Assembly: GCF_042242105.1 (NCBI RefSeq)
Contig: NC_092016.1
Coordinates: forward strand, 28,845,501 to 28,909,500
Length of the DNA: 64,000 nucleotides
DNA from: Pempheris klunzingeri
Taxonomy: Eukaryota > Chordata > Actinopteri > Acropomatiformes > Pempheridae
Reading direction: 5' to 3'
The notes below the pieces were generated by a model. That model saw only the letters and a list, made by a program, of their open reading frames with translations. It made no database searches and was not told where the DNA came from. A program made the translations under genes and the position numbers. How positions within the stretch are numbered: the stretch's first letter is position 1; every line of letters starts with the position of its first letter. Shown here piece after piece: positions 12,412-25,944 of this stretch.

Positions 12412-15400
12412 CGAGGGGGCCAAGTCAGCCTCTGATTCATGCAAACACTACCAACACTTTCACATTGGGGACGATGAGAACACAGCCCTGTTTGGCCCTG
12501 ATTCGTAGTGAGCAGCACCAGCTGTACTGTAGGTAGGCAGTGGACACTCCTCCTCTTTACCTTCAGTGTTTCTCACCTGAACACATGAGTGTGTCCCTGA
12601 GACCTAACAAGTGTCGTGACTGCATTTCCGTGTTGATAAAACTTTTGCGGTGCTGTTTTCTTCAGATATTTGAATCCCCGTCATCCCAGAATGCTCTACC
12701 GAGAGCTTCACAAACTTGTTGTGTTGGCAGGTTTTTCGCTGGGTGGATCAGTCTGTGGAGGTATTGCAGGGCCTCAATGAGCAGCGGCAGCACGGCCACT
12801 TCTGCGATGTGGTGCTCGTGGCTGACAACCGGCGGGTCCCCGCTCACCGAGCCCTGTTGGCCATCTCCAGCCCATACTTCCACGCTATGTTTACCTTGGG
12901 GATGAGGGAGGAACAGCAGGAGGAGGTACATAGAATGCTGCAGAGACACATTACATGTCCGACTCCTGGTTAAGCGTGGTTGTCCTCTTACTGCAGGTGG
13001 AGCTGGTTGGTTTGTCCTACATTGGTTTGACCGCTGTAGTGGACTTCCTGTACAGCGGAGAGCTGCCATTGGATGGAGGAAACATTGACTATGTGCTGGA
13101 AGCAGCTCACCTTCTGCAGGTAAAACAAAAAGGGGCTCTCTCTGTTCAACACGTGATGTTTAATATATAGACCAGATTTTGAATCCTCGCTGTTTTAGAT
13201 TACCTGTAGTGCAAAAGTGCATCATATTGCACTTTATGTGAAAGACAAAACAGCTTTTTGCTGAGCTGTGGCCAAACTTGAGAGCAGCACAGTGGTGCGG
13301 TGGTTAGCACTGTTGCCTCACAGCAAGAAGGTTTCAGGTTCGAATGGATGGCAGGTTCCTGGTTTGAACTCGGGGCCCATCTATGTGGAATTGTCATGTT
13401 CTCCCTGTGTTTGCATGGGTTCTCTCTGGGTACTCCGGCTTCCTCCCACACACAAGATATGCAGGTTAGGTTTACAGGTGACTCTAAATTGCCCGTAAGT
13501 GTGAGTGTGAATGGTTGTGTGTCTCTATATGGATGGATACTGTATTATAGGCTATGTCAAACATTCAACTATTTATGCATCACTTCTGAGTGCTTCATAG
13601 GATGAGATATAGTTGATAACAAAGGCATGAATAAACACTTACATATTTCCTGTGTATTAGGACACGTTGTGCTATAAAGCATTTATTCCTTTTTTTTTTA
13701 AATAGCGTTTATAAAAGCTTAATTAGAGATGCTAAAATAGAGGGTTACCCTTTAATTTTTTTAAGAAATGTTAATAAGTGCAGATCTGTTGTTCAGGTGT
13801 GGCGAGTGGTGGATTTCTGCTGCCAGTACCTGGAGAGGGAGGTGAGCGAGGACAACTATCTGTACTTGCAGGAGCTGGCTCTGCTGTACAGTCTGAAGCG
13901 ACTCGACACATTCATCGACCACTTCATCCTCACACGCTTCGCCACGCTCTCTTTCACCCCAGATTTCCTTCGGGACATTCCTTTACACAAACTCACCTCC
14001 TACCTCTGTAGTGGCCAGGTAAATCCTCTGCGTTGTTTATTGAAAGTTCATTTCAGTCTCAACATATTTATTTTTAACAAAGGCAAGGAGACAGATGTGG
14101 GGGTAATATCATAAGAAGCCATTATAATTAATGTCTGAGCTCTTTTATCATTAGGTTCAGCATGACGGCGAGCAGGCGCTTCTCCAGGCCTCTCTGCAGT
14201 GGCTCAGCCAGAGTCCTGAGCGGGCCGCCCACACCAGACAGCTCCTCTCCCACATCCGCTTCCCTCTGATGCCAGTCGGGGACCTAGTGGGCCGTGTCCT
14301 GCCGACATTGCGCGCACTGTTACCGGAGGAGGCCAGCTGCGAGGCCCTGGTGGAAGAAGCTCTGGGGTACCACGCCAGGCCCAGTGCCCAGCCGCTCCTG
14401 CAAACAGGACGCACCGCGCTGAGGGGAGGAGTGGACCAGCTGCTGCTGATTGGAGGAGAGGTATAGATGGGTGATGAAGCATTTTGATTTTTTTAGAGAC
14501 ATCAAAGTCAGATGTAGCTATTTCTGGTGTTTGTACAGGTTTTTAATCTTACATTAGTCTGCAAGTTATAGAACGTTTGTTTGCTAAAAAACAGAATATG
14601 TAATATTTGGTCTCAGTTCAATAGAAAGCTATCTTTTTCTTCACTGCAATGTTTAAATATTACAGCCTTAGTGAAAAATGTGCTGAATGCTTAAGCAAGA
14701 TAGAGCTGTAAACTTAAGACATTATTTTAAGTTATGACTTGACTTGGACATAAGGTACAGTAAACTCTCAGTCGGACCAGAAGCCCATTAGATTTCTTCA
14801 ATGTGCTCTCTCAAGGTTTCGGAACGTGGAGAGGAACTGAGTGCCAATGTTTGCCGACTGGATAGTGAAACGGGAAGCTGGGAGGTGGAAACTGAGCTGC
14901 CAGCACAGCGGAGTCACCACTGCCTGGCTGTGCTGGGGGGGTTCATCTTCGCCGCCGGTGGCAGCTCATCCAGGGACAATGGTGGAGATGCTGCCTGTAA
15001 CCTGCTGTACAGATACGACCCCCGCCACAATCAGTGGACCAGGGTACTTTACCAAAGGTTTTGGTTTACAAATGAAGCGTATATAGGATACAGAGAAGTT
15101 CATCTTAACTCAAGTGCAAACAAAAGTGCTGGAATGTTGAATGAAGGAGGTAATCTGAGATGTTATCAGAGTAAAAGTACATTTCCCACCTACCAGCTAC
15201 CAATAGTCTGCCATAGTCGTCGTCTTATTTCTGGCCTCCTCTCTGTTGTTCTGCAGTAGCACAGACACAGTGACAGTGTGATGTTTTCCAGGGGACTCCA
15301 ATGAACCAACGGCGAGTGGATTTTTACTTGGGGGCAGTTGGGGAGTGCCTGATCGCCGTCGGGGGGAGGAATGACACTGGAGCACTGTCCTCTGTGGAGA

Positions 15401-16308
15401 TCTATTGTCCTACTGAAGACTGCTGGTCATACGTGGCAGGACTGCCGAGGTAGGAACACGTGTTACTTCTGGGTCTGGGCTGTTTCATGGGAAATTTTCA
15501 AACACACACTTTCGGTTAAAGCTGCTTTAATAAGTAACTGAATATGACCAATGGGTCAACTTACTCTAAAGTGTAACAGTTGTCCTTCATAGAGATGAAA
15601 TCACTGAGAGTCATCACATTTCAGTCAGGAGCTGGTTGAGACCAAAACAGGGCTACAAAAAGTTTTACCATGGTGGTTGAATTTTTCTTGAGCTATCAAA
15701 GTTATTTAACAATCCTACATTTGAATTCTATCTTTTCTAGGTTTACTTACGGACATGCTGGGACGGTCCACTGTGGGGTAGTCTACATCTCAGGCGGTCA
15801 CGACTATCAAATCGGCCCATACCGCAGAGAAGTCCTGAGTTATGATCCATCACAGGACAGTAATGTGTGGGTGGAATGCCAGGCCATGACTGTGGCCCGT
15901 GGCTGGCACTGCATGGCCTCCCTCAACCACCTCATCTACGTCATTGGTGGCAGCGATGACCACGAAGACACCACAGAACGCTTTGACATCTTACAGGTGG
16001 AGTCCTATGACCCACGCAGCGGCCAGTGGACTCAGGTGGCACCACTGCTGCTGCCCAGCAGCGAGGCAGGGCTTGCAGTCTGGGCGGGGAGGATCTATGT
16101 GCTTGGGGGCTACAGCTGGGAAAATATGGCGTTCTCCAGATCCACTCAAGTGTACGACCCCGACAAGGGCTCATGGTCCAGAGGGCCCGACCTACTGAAA
16201 TGCATCGCAGGGGCCTCAGCATGTGTGTGCAGTGTGAAGCCCTCAGCATCGTCAACCTCTTCGAAGAAGATGGGACAAGGGGTGAAAGTAAGATCACACC
16301 CCACGTAA
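12260..16308 (+). CDS. klhl36: Kelch-like protein 36, complete eight-exon coding region
   Basis: KLHL36 is a BTB-BACK-Kelch protein, the class that serves as substrate adaptors for CUL3 ubiquitin ligases. Coding exons are 12260-12319, 12731-12925, 12997-13119, 13797-14018, 14155-14460, 14816-15043, 15292-15449 and 15741-16308. All frames join, giving 619 aa against about 616 in human as I recall it. The BTB region is in exons 2-3 ([20 protein letters not shown]), BACK in exons 4-5, and the Kelch blades in exons 6-8 ([49 protein letters not shown]). Most introns sit between codons and many exons begin with GT(G/T), a trait shared with the mammalian gene. The start [20 protein letters not shown] matches the mammalian N-terminus. 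Its first coding exon is enclosed by microsatellites. It is tail to tail with the aldo-keto reductase gene. Confidence 0.97.
12322..12410. repeat. (GT)n microsatellite starting at the klhl36 exon 1 donor
   Basis: A pure GT tract of about 88 bases begins within the 5' splice site of klhl36 exon 1 (GAG/GTCAGTGTGTG) and runs to 12410. Length variation here would change sequence immediately beside the donor. Confidence 0.97.
13288..13540 (+). repeat. Ubiquitous teleost interspersed repeat in klhl36 intron 3
   Basis: It contains GTGGTGCGGTGGTTAGCACT, TTGCCTCACAGCAAGAAGG, GTTCTCTCTGGGTACTCCGG and CTTCCTCCCACACACAAGA. I recognise this from memory as one of the commonest repeats in teleost genomes. 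Open frames through it are not genes. Confidence 0.8.
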
Positions 16309-16532
16309 CTACTGTGATGAACCCTCTCTTTGTCCAAGTGCACAATGCTTGACTTCTGGCTGAGGCCGAGCTTGCTGCTGATCTTTAGTAGAAAAAATAT
16401 ATATTTTACACAATCAGAATAATTTTCTCTCCAGCCCAGAGGCACTGCAGTATCACCGCGAGGAAGAAGAGGAGCAATAACGCTAATACTACATTAACCA
16501 AAGTTTTCTTTGGTAAAGAACATCTAACAAAT

Positions 16533-16990
16533 GTACAGCACTGTGTAAAGGTTCTAGCCAGGTGTGGAGAAATGCTGTAAAGTAAGAATACTTTCAAAAA
16601 TATAAAATTCAATTGTTTTTTAAAATCACTTTACAAAATGCAAAGTGAGCAAACAGAAGAAAAATCTATATTTGGTGTGACCACCCTTTGCCTTCTAAAC
16701 GGCATTCAGTTCTTCTAGTTACACTTGGTAGCAGAGTTTGGCTGTTGCCTCCTACAGCTGTTTGTTTCAGTTAATGACTGTTTCAGCCTACATATGAAGC
16801 TGTAGATCAATAGCACCAGTTTGGTATAACTGGTGAATCATACACCTGACTATGATCCTACAAAAGCCCAGACTCGTGCAGATGTACCCAGAGGAGCTGA
16901 TGCTGTTTTGAAGGCAAAGGGTGGTCACACTGAATGTTGATTTTGATTCAGATTTTTCTTCTACTCGCTCACTTTGCATTTTATAATTTG
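16533..16990. mobile_element. Tc1/mariner-type non-autonomous element, partly truncated
   Basis: It begins with ACAGCACTGTGTAAAGGTTC, a terminal sequence typical of a common fish Tc1 family. It contains a long imperfect inverted repeat: 16633-16695 (ending GTGTGACCACCCTTTGCCTT) against 16910-16985 (beginning AAGGCAAAGGGTGGTCACAC). The inverted pair would form a hairpin with a loop of about 215 bases. No transposase frame remains. Confidence 0.7.
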
Positions 16991-18428
16991 ATACATTTAG
17001 GGATGGGAGTTCCTCAAGCTGTAGTCTGTGTTGTGGACAAATGTGCGTCAATTTAAAATTTATTTTGTACAATGCAGATTGTTCGGAGCCCTTAAAAGAG
17101 AAGTGAGTTCACTTCAGTGTCTTTATTTTGAAATGTAAGCTACATGTAATGTGACAGCATGGGCACAGTTGTTAACCATCAGACATGCTGATATTTGTTA
17201 GTTTTTTTTCTTTTGGTGTTGAAGAGTTGACCGTTGAATTCTTACAATGCAGATGAAGCCGTTTCCCAGACAAAAGATTGCTTTGTTCAAACTAGGAGCC
17301 GAGATATTAGGGAGGCACAGATTGTGGTGTTTCAGATTTCCAGAGATATGCCCAGGTCCTTGCACAAGCTACAGTTATGTAATCAACTGCTATACCCCCC
17401 CCCCCCTTAATCAGCTTAGCAACAATAACCAGGCACTAACTAGCTGTTTGGACTAAGTTGCTCCACACTGCATTACAAGAACAATGCTTGGATCATATTG
17501 TGAGGATGCTGCCTTTTGCCTGGGAGTTGCAGCTTTAACCTCAGTGTCAGATGTTTGCAGGTGTTCATGAAGACCATTGTAAAAACAAGGCAGTGTCACT
17601 GTTTTATTTTGGGGGGGGGGGTGAGTTGCAAAAGAAAGTATTTCACTCTGCTTTCATCCTGCAAGTACTACAGTGGATTAACATACTGTCGGCCTGAGCA
17701 TTGGCACTGTACAGACAGAGGAAGAACTGTCAGATATCGGGGCAGGTAATCACCGTGGTGGGGGGCCACTTTCCCAAAAACCAGCAGGGAAGTCCCTCAA
17801 AATCCTCATTTCAGGAAATTCGCCATACAGGAAGTTTGCTATACAGGACTACAAGTGATAAAGAGTTCACATTTTCTGACAATGACAGTCCATTAATGTA
17901 AATGATTATTTGTGTTATTTCATCCGCGTGTGGACAACTTTACACTGCTCTGCAGACTGAACGGCCTTGTATGTTACAAACCAAAGCATAAATTCTCTCA
18001 GAGAAATTGTTACATGCTTTTCGTGGTCCATTCGGCAATGCCTAGCACAACACAAACTGAAATGATGTGTTCAGTGTTTTATATCAGGATGAAATGAGTA
18101 AAAGTGCATCTGGTCATTCAAATTGCCTTTAATTAAAAAAAAAAAAAAAAAATGTAGTCATTATGTAAACGCAAACAACAGAAAAGCAAAGCATCTCAGT
18201 TTTGATCGAAATAGAAAATGGCTCATCAGTGCTTCTGTTTGTTGATAATCACGTGGAAACTGAATTGTCTTGAGATTCGCCTTCACATTCCATCCTTAAG
18301 GTGAACAAGTCACCCATGAGTTACAGCGCCCGACACTGTCGCTAGACTGCATGCCGCTGATCTGAGTTGTTGTTTGTGGTATTAGTAGATCCAGTCCACT
18401 GTATATTCTCTTCACTCTCCTTGCAGCC
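16991..18428. other. Intergenic region between klhl36 and the aldo-keto reductase
   Basis: This is the 3' flank shared by two convergent genes. It holds a C run near 17395-17406, a G run near 17610-17620 and an A run near 18135-18152. I see no exon or RNA gene. Confidence 0.55.
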
Positions 18429-21400
18429 TCATACAAAGGGGTAGTATGGATGAGACTTGACTCTGAGGAGCAGAACAACAATGTTTACTGTGAAACTATT
18501 GCAGACAACTATTGCTATGATGGCTGTGTGTTGACTTACTCGTCAAGCCTGCAGGACCTCCACCCTCGATCCAGTCCTTTCAGTGCTCTCATGTCTTCGG
18601 CAGTCAGGCTGAAGTCAAAGATCTGCATAAAATACCCCCAGCATTGAAAGAGATTAAGACCTCTTGGTTTTACAGACAAAAGGCATATTGATGCTCATAG
18701 TCCTAGATGGTGTTATTCCTGCGTCCAATGAATAAACCAGCCTTCTAAGGGGAAATGCACCACATTTGGGATAACAGCCTATTTGGTCAACTGGAAAACT
18801 GACATATACAAAATACATCATATACTCCATGATAACACTTAAGCACACGTTGTCTTGATTGATAGTACAACACTGACCCTATCCAACAAGAGTAGAGTGT
18901 GATTTAGTGATTTGTAGCCACTAAATGCAAGGCTGCAAGCCACAAAATGAATTTAAAAGACGTTTCATTCCAAGTAGCTTTATCAGGTGATAATCATCTC
19001 TAAGCAATTAACATCTCAAGAAGATACTTGTCAAAGAGTAGAACTACAAAGTTAATGCACCTTAGATCTCCAAGAAGAGGAGGGGACATGAGCCGCCTTC
19101 TCTGAAGGGCTTTTATATTTTTACTCTTGAAACACCAGACATAGCTTCTTCTTCTTATCTCATATCTTCTTGTATGTTCAAAGTAAAATACAATGCAAAT
19201 GTGTTCAGATGAATAGTGACTTTCTGGGGTTATATGTACTTTTTAAGTTGCTTTTAGAAGAGGCTTAGAGTCAGTGTGCACACATCACTTTGTTCATTAA
19301 TGCTACTAAAATTACACCCCTTCAGTCCATCACGTGGGTTCAGACTGCATTATTTATAGAACTATCAGATTGATTGCATTAAACTTTGCACAGACATTCA
19401 TTGTCCCCGAAGGTGAATCCTTTTTCCGGGAAGCCATTTTCATTGAATAAAGCTTTGATAAACCCACTGTATTGTACCTGCTCAGCACCACATAGCAGAC
19501 AGACAGGAGTAGAGACTCACTTGTTAACATGGTGAAGCATTAGCTACTAAAGAGCCAAATATTTTCTCAGGAGGTGGTGGAGACCAAAACGGAGCAAAGT
19601 GAATATTGGACTTACATTCATCAGTCAAATTGAAACATGATTGCTAATGTTGCTAACATGTTCCCATATCAACTTAAAAGGACGGTGATATGTCAGTGTG
19701 TGTTTTCTGCTCCCTCCAAGTGGCCAACAATCGAGTCACGCAGTTCTAAATACATACATATAACAAACAAATTAGCAAGTGGGGCTTGATTTTTAAAAAC
19801 TGGATTTAATGTCACCTCAGAGCTCTTTTTTGGCCAAAGTTGCATTTAGGAGGAAGTTGTATTTTCCAGTTTTAGGAACTAAATAAAAACATTTCAGGGA
19901 ACAGTCCCAGGAGACTCCAGGAGGGAGAACACTTGCCATTGCTGTCACAAAGCACAAAGTAAAGGGAGCACTTCAGATTGTAGGCAATAAGTCAAAGACA
20001 TATAAATAATGGGAGGATAAAGAGTAGAGAGCAAGGATTTGTTTTACCTTTGTGTTTTCAAGGATGTGATGAGGCTTGTCACTTTTAGGGATGACTGCAA
20101 TACCCTGCTGCACGTGGTACCTCAGCAATACCTGGGAGAAGAACACCGTTGCTAATAAACATATGCACATACACACACGTACAGATATACAATACAAGAC
20201 ACACTGACCTGTGCAGGGGTGTGTCTGTGCCTCTTGGCTACATCTGCAACGACTTCATCCTCCAGGATCTTATATGGATCACTTTCTCCTGCGAACCTAA
20301 GACAGGCAAGACAAAAAGACCAAAAGATTTTTCATTCATATTACTCCATACACTTGACGGGTAGTTCTATTACATTTCTATTGCACTCATTTCTCCATAC
20401 AATATCTAATGGAGTGGTGCTGCATCCTGCTTCAGAATAGATCAGAAACATTAAAGATTCCTTCTCATTGAACTCAAGCCCCGTGGTTGTAAATCAGGTA
20501 AGGCTCATCAAGAGAATAAAGCCATTATAATAATGAGGCTCGATGTTGGGAGATCTGCTGAACCGCTGACCTTGCACGGCCAGACTATATCAATATGATC
20601 TCCTACAGCTCCCAAAGTTCTCTTGGGAACTAATAAGAAGGAGAAACTAGTAGAGTGCAGCTCTTCTCAGGATCCATGTCATCATATACTTTGATCAACT
20701 AGAGTTTCTAAAGATTCAACGGAAGTCAAACCAGTTTCTCTGCAGAGTGAGAGGAGTGTGCTGATCTTTGCAGAGGAGCCCGGAGAGGAGAGTTTGAGTT
20801 GAGAATAATCTACAGGAACTTTTATTTTCTATGTTGTGGCGATAAGCACACTGTTGCAAAACACACTTTAAAAGAGCAATCATTTGTTTTTTTTAAATAA
20901 CTGAATGAATTGTTTCTTATGGTGACATGAATTCACAGCACAGAAAACAGACTGATAGCAGTCTGTATAGCATTTCAGGGTTCTCTAGTAAAGGGCAGCG
21001 CAGATTAGCTTTCATGAGGAGGTGAAAGAGAGCTTTATGTTTTTTTGAGATGGAGATGCATCATCCATTCCAAAATGAAAAACGGTCAATCAGCCAATAA
21101 CAGCCTGTTGTTAGAGGCCTGTTGGTGCTGGCACAAGCTGGTGAAGGTCGTGATAGAAAAGCTTTCATGTTAAAACAGTTTCCTGTGGGTTGAGGGACAC
21201 TGTAGTGTTGACTGTACACATAGTTACAGTTAAGTAGTTTACAGTATGACTGACTATCATCAGTTATAAATAAGGGATTTTACTGCAGGAAGCTTTACAG
21301 TGTCCATGACAATATCATCATCAAAAACCATTCAACCAGTAATAGAAGATATAAAACTAAATGTTATGAATGTATAACAATGTATGGTATATTTGTTACG

Positions 21401-24400
21401 GCTCAGACCATAAGCATGATAGCACCTGAAGTTTAACAGAAGCTTCTGAGTTCTTGATTCATTTTTAATCCTCAGTCAGTAGAGTTTTTCAGCGATGTTG
21501 TGCATCTTACAGTTCTGAGGGGGGTCTTGCAGGCGAGCCAAAGGGGCTGTACGCAGTCAGGGCAATGTTCCTGGATTTGCAGAACTCTATCATATCTGTC
21601 TGCACCAGGTAGGGATGGAGCTCCACCTATGAATGAGATAACACCAAAGAGGCAGGACCGAATTTTAGTTTCAGTAAGTTCCGTTGACAGAACAATGTAG
21701 ATTACAAAAAACAACACATTACAAATTATGTTATGTATGATGTCATTTGAGCACATCGTCACATTGAATTACATGAAGACGTCACGCAACAAGTGGTGAC
21801 GCCACGTGATGGCACAGTGCAGCTACAGTATGTTCATCAACCAATAACACACAGTGTATTGTGATATGATAACTAGAGATCATACATGTAAATATTTATT
21901 CATGACATGACATGATGATGCTTGTGATGTCATATGATGTCAACGTCTGTCACGAGTTATTCATGACGTCATTCATCCCATAATGCGATACAATGACACC
22001 AGTTCATGTATTCAAGCTGTATGATGTGTTATGATGTCATGGATCAATATTTCTGATTAGTTTCTGTTAAAATATTTTTTGTCTGTTTTCACCTGGTGTC
22101 ATTATATACTGAATATCATTCTATTGTTACTATGTGGGTATAATCATACCTTCTCCACTATAAGCATGTATTATTATATAAAGCCATTCACACAGATTCT
22201 GCTTTCACTCTTATTCCTAACTATATTCCAGCCCCGCACAGGAAACGATTATAAATTCAACTTCCAACCATTTTCCCCTAAATGTTCCCTCTTTCTCAGT
22301 CCACCAAAGGCAATACAAAAAACCGTAATGTGATCTCTATGAGGCAGGCCATCAGTCAGTCGAGACAACCCAACTGAGGTTGGACCACTCACTCCTCGCT
22401 TTAAGATAAGAGATAAGAGAGACTTTATTTATCTCACACCGTGGAAACTCAATTGTTACAGCAGCAGAAACAAAGTGTCAGTGACAGAAGTAGTGTAAAA
22501 AAAAAGGGATATAACAAATAAATACAAATATAAAAATATAAAATACACACGTGTGTATTGTGCAGAAGGTGTATATTGCACGGGAGAAAAACAAATGAGC
22601 GAAAGTGCAGATGGTGGCTATGATATGTCACAGTAAATGAAAGCATGGAACATGGGTCCATAGCTGAAGAGGTTTGATGGTATAAGGAAATGAGCATTTA
22701 TATGTTAATGAAGGAGCTCAAAATGCAGCACCTGATTGACCGCTGGGGGCACCCTGCACAGAGCAAGAAGCCTCTCCAGCTGCAGGATGCTGAAGTTGGA
22801 CACACCGATGCTTTTCACCTTCCCTGAGGCTTGCAGGGCTTCCATCCCCTGCAGACACAACAACAGACAGCGACAGACGTCCAATCACTCTAAAAGGCGT
22901 ATGTGGCTTAACTGAAAAAAAAAAAGTCCTTCCCATGCTAGGTGAATGAAGTATGCTATAGTTAAAGCATGAGGAAATCAAATCAACATTGGAGAATGAA
23001 ACTGTTAATTTTAGGAAAGCATTTATATTCTGTTTTTCTGCAACTGGTTTAACAAGCTGAAGTGAATCTCTTTAACTGTACGATATTGTGGATAAATGTG
23101 CAGAGCTGCATTTATATGAATATTTTTATGAGTACATCTGCACCATAATTTCTATTCCTTTTTGCCATTGCTATGACTATTTTAGACATATCAGAGTTTA
23201 TTTTGCATTTTCGGCTGGTGGGGAAATCAAGTTTTTAGTGTGCATGCAGACAGAGAGTACATATTTTCTTACCCGCCATACATCTACATAGTCTATGTCA
23301 GTTGTCAGCATCTTTCTGTCCTGCTTTGGGAAAAGCTCATCACCCTCTTTCTACAAAAAAATGTAGAGGTAACAGTTAAACAAGTGTTTGTAGGCAAAGA
23401 TACAGTGTGTTTCATTTTCTCAACATTTATATTTAGAAAACAAACAACTCTTAACCTGCATTAAGTGATATTTTTGAGATGGGCAACGAATAATATGAAA
23501 TGTAATTTGAACAGGTTGCTCATTGTGACAACGCTGACAATTAACATTGCCACTCTATGAAGTTTTAGCTTCTTTCAGTCTCTTTTATCTCATTATTTTG
23601 GTTCTCTGGCCTGCACAATAGACTCTATGGTTGACTCTAGCAGCTATCACTAATCCAGATCCATGTGAGAGGTTCTTGATCTTATAGTAGTGGCAGGCAG
23701 CTGTTTACAGCAAGCTCTGCTGAGCTCTGTGCAGTACCTCCACAGCGCCACACAGCAGACAAGCTGGTGAATACAGCTGGTGAATTCAGTTGAATATCTA
23801 GCAGGTAAAGACCCAAACATTTCTCTATACATTTGTACTTATTACTGTACTCATTTCTAGCAGTTGGTGGAGACCAAAACAGAGTCATCGTTGAACTTGC
23901 ATTTGTTAGGTGATTAGAAACACGACTCCAGTGGGATGGCCGCGTTACTCTTTTTTTTCATTCTTCCATTTTTCATTTTTTCATTTGTCAGTTAGTTATT
24001 GTTGAAGCAGAACCTTGCAATACTTTGGGATAAGCACAAGATAGGGGGTAGTAACATCGGAATTCAGGATTTTATTCTCTACCTTTAGGCCAACAGGGAA
24101 ATGCACAAGGTAAAGATCCAGGTAGTCCAGCTGAAGATCATTCAGGGACTTATTCAGGCACAAAGGGATGTCTTCTGGGGCATGATGGGTATAGCACAGC
24201 TACAAACAGCAAAATCAGTCAATCAATCTTTATTCATATAGCACCAATTCACAACAGCGTTATCTCAAGACGCTTTCCATAAAGAGCAGGTCTAGACCAA
24301 ACTCTTTAATTAGAGAGAGACCCAACGATTCAGGAATTCACCATTAAGGATTCAAGAATTCCCACATGAGCAGCATCAGGTATTATCAGATAAAATAAAA

Positions 24401-25944
24401 TATGATATACAATATATAAGACAACATACTAAGAATAAAAATAGTTCAAAACCTAAGTACTTATTAGCACATGAAATATTGTAAAACATGGGGCTTATCT
24501 TTCAATAACTCAGTATAAGGTTTAGTTTGTCCACTTTCTAGCATAGCATGGATGTGACATGTGCTTGTCCTACTCTGCGCAATTCAAACAGGACAAAGTA
24601 TATCAGTTGTGTAAACAGATAAGATGTAATTCCCCTCCTCATGTTGTACCCAGGCCCCACTGTAACACCTGTTCTCTCCAGCACCCACCTTACTGACGAT
24701 GAACACGTCCTGGCGCCTGATAATGCCCTGCTTCATCTTGGAACACAGAGCCTTGCCAATATCAGCCTCATTCCTGTAGTTGTAAGCGGTGTCTATGTGG
24801 CGATAGCCAGCTGCAATGGCCGCCTCTACTGCACCCTGGACTGAGGTGCGGGGAAGATGGGAGGACTGCAACAAAAAATATTTTTAAAATGAGCCTTCCT
24901 CTGTTCACATACTCACATATGAACAGGTGTGATGTCAACACTTCCAGTAAGAATTTTGGCAGAAGTTTAATTTATAGACTTTTGGATACAGCTAAGTTTT
25001 TAGGAGTTTTTGAGCAAGCTACTCATTTGATCAATTAAGAGACTTTTTTCTCCCCTGAGGCAGCACTTGCTACATCCAACAAGCTCTGCATTTTAAACGA
25101 TGCCAGTTATAAAAGGTGATGGTTAGGGTCAATCTTAGAGGAATAGTTTGACATTTGGTACTTATTCACATTCTTGTCAAGAGTGAGACAAGATCAAAAC
25201 CGCTCTCATGATTTTACATTAACTGGAGCTGGAGGCAAGCAGCTAGCCTGGCTCTGTCAAATGCTTAAAAAATATGCCTGCAAGTACAACTGAGGCTCTG
25301 CGATCATTATATTATATTTCATTTGTTGTTGCTTCACAGGAAGTTCCATGCTGGGAGTCTCTCCTGGTACACTAACCTACTATCTTCTTTGGCGGTTAAA
25401 TTGGAGAGACTGTATTTTGGTTTAGTTTGGTTTGGATTAAACAAACTAATAAAATGCTCTAATAAGTGAATTAGATGTACTATTAGGCATATTTTTTTAA
25501 CTTTGAACTTTAGTTAATGCACAAACATAAGACTGGTATTAGTCTTGTTATGTGAATCTTGTCAAGAAAGCAATATAAGGTTATTTCCCAAAATGTACAA
25601 CTATACCTTTGATAAAGGAAACAGGATTCACATGGAGCCTGCAAGGAAGTCCCCTGGCATTTGAACTGGACAAGGACAAACAATCTGCCAGTCAGAATCC
25701 AGTATTATCAATTGCCTCCCTTGACTGATATGGTCTTTCCTCTAAAATGCATGTATTTGAAAAACATCATTTAGAACATAAGTCTTAAAAAGCATGCAAC
25801 AAAACAAGTTGATAACAACCGTATTAGTTAAAAACCAGCTATAGGAATGAGTGTTGAGGCTACCTTCCATGTCCCCAGACCCAAAACTGGCATTTGTGTG
25901 CCATCATTCAGCTCTATGGTCCTGGCCACCTGTGTGTCGTCCAT
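18429..25944 (-). CDS. Aldo-keto reductase family 1 member, complete ten-exon coding region
   Basis: AKR1 enzymes are cytosolic NADPH-dependent carbonyl reductases with a TIM barrel. Exons are 25864-25944, 24689-24865, 24083-24199, 23273-23350, 22732-22848, 21511-21626, 20209-20296, 20048-20131, 18540-18622 and 18429-18462. Frames join to give 324 aa, the usual size. The catalytic tetrad is visible: Asp and Tyr in [14 protein letters not shown], Lys in VFIVSK and His in [11 protein letters not shown]. Other family blocks are [41 protein letters not shown] and [13 protein letters not shown] (cofactor phosphate loop). The C-terminus ends HPYYPFV, like the HPxYPF end of AKR1 proteins. The residue after SKL is Cys where many relatives have Trp. 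Substrate and exact orthology cannot be set by eye, so no symbol is given. klhl36 lies downstream, tail to tail. Confidence 0.95.
19321..19720. repeat. Dispersed repeat with GGTGGAGACCAAAACGGAG
   Basis: This intronic stretch shares GGTGGAGACCAAAAC and the surrounding order with 23700-23930, and a shorter match occurs near 15630. It is an unassigned interspersed family. Confidence 0.45.
22395..22660 (-). mobile_element. LINE 3'-end fragment
   Basis: It starts with AAGATAAGAGATAAGAGAGACTTTATTTATC split over two phrases (AAGATAAGAGATAAGAG, then GACTTTATTTATCTCACACC). This is the reverse-oriented 3' tail typical of CR1/L2-type LINEs in teleosts. It continues into untranslated-like sequence and lies in an intron of the aldo-keto reductase gene. 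Confidence 0.6.
23700..23930. repeat. Dispersed repeat, second copy of the 19321 family
   Basis: It carries AGTTGGTGGAGACCAAAAC and CACACAGCAGACAAGC, in the same order as the copy at 19321-19720. It lies within an intron. Confidence 0.45.
24212..24330. repeat. Common teleost repeat (AATCTTTATTCATATAGCACC type)
   Basis: It begins CAATCAATCTTTATTCATAT and continues AGCACCAATTCACAACAG and TCTCAAGACGCTTTCC. I recognise it from memory as widespread in teleost genomes. It directly follows the acceptor side of aldo-keto reductase exon 3. Confidence 0.7.

Noticed and set aside
14157-14505. Minus-strand frames of 61-92 codons
   Set aside because: They are shadows of klhl36 exon 5 in its GC-rich coding sequence.
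14801-15259. A single 152-codon frame suggesting that klhl36 exon 6 reads on
   Set aside because: Homology stops at the donor AGG/GTACTT near 15043; the rest is intron.
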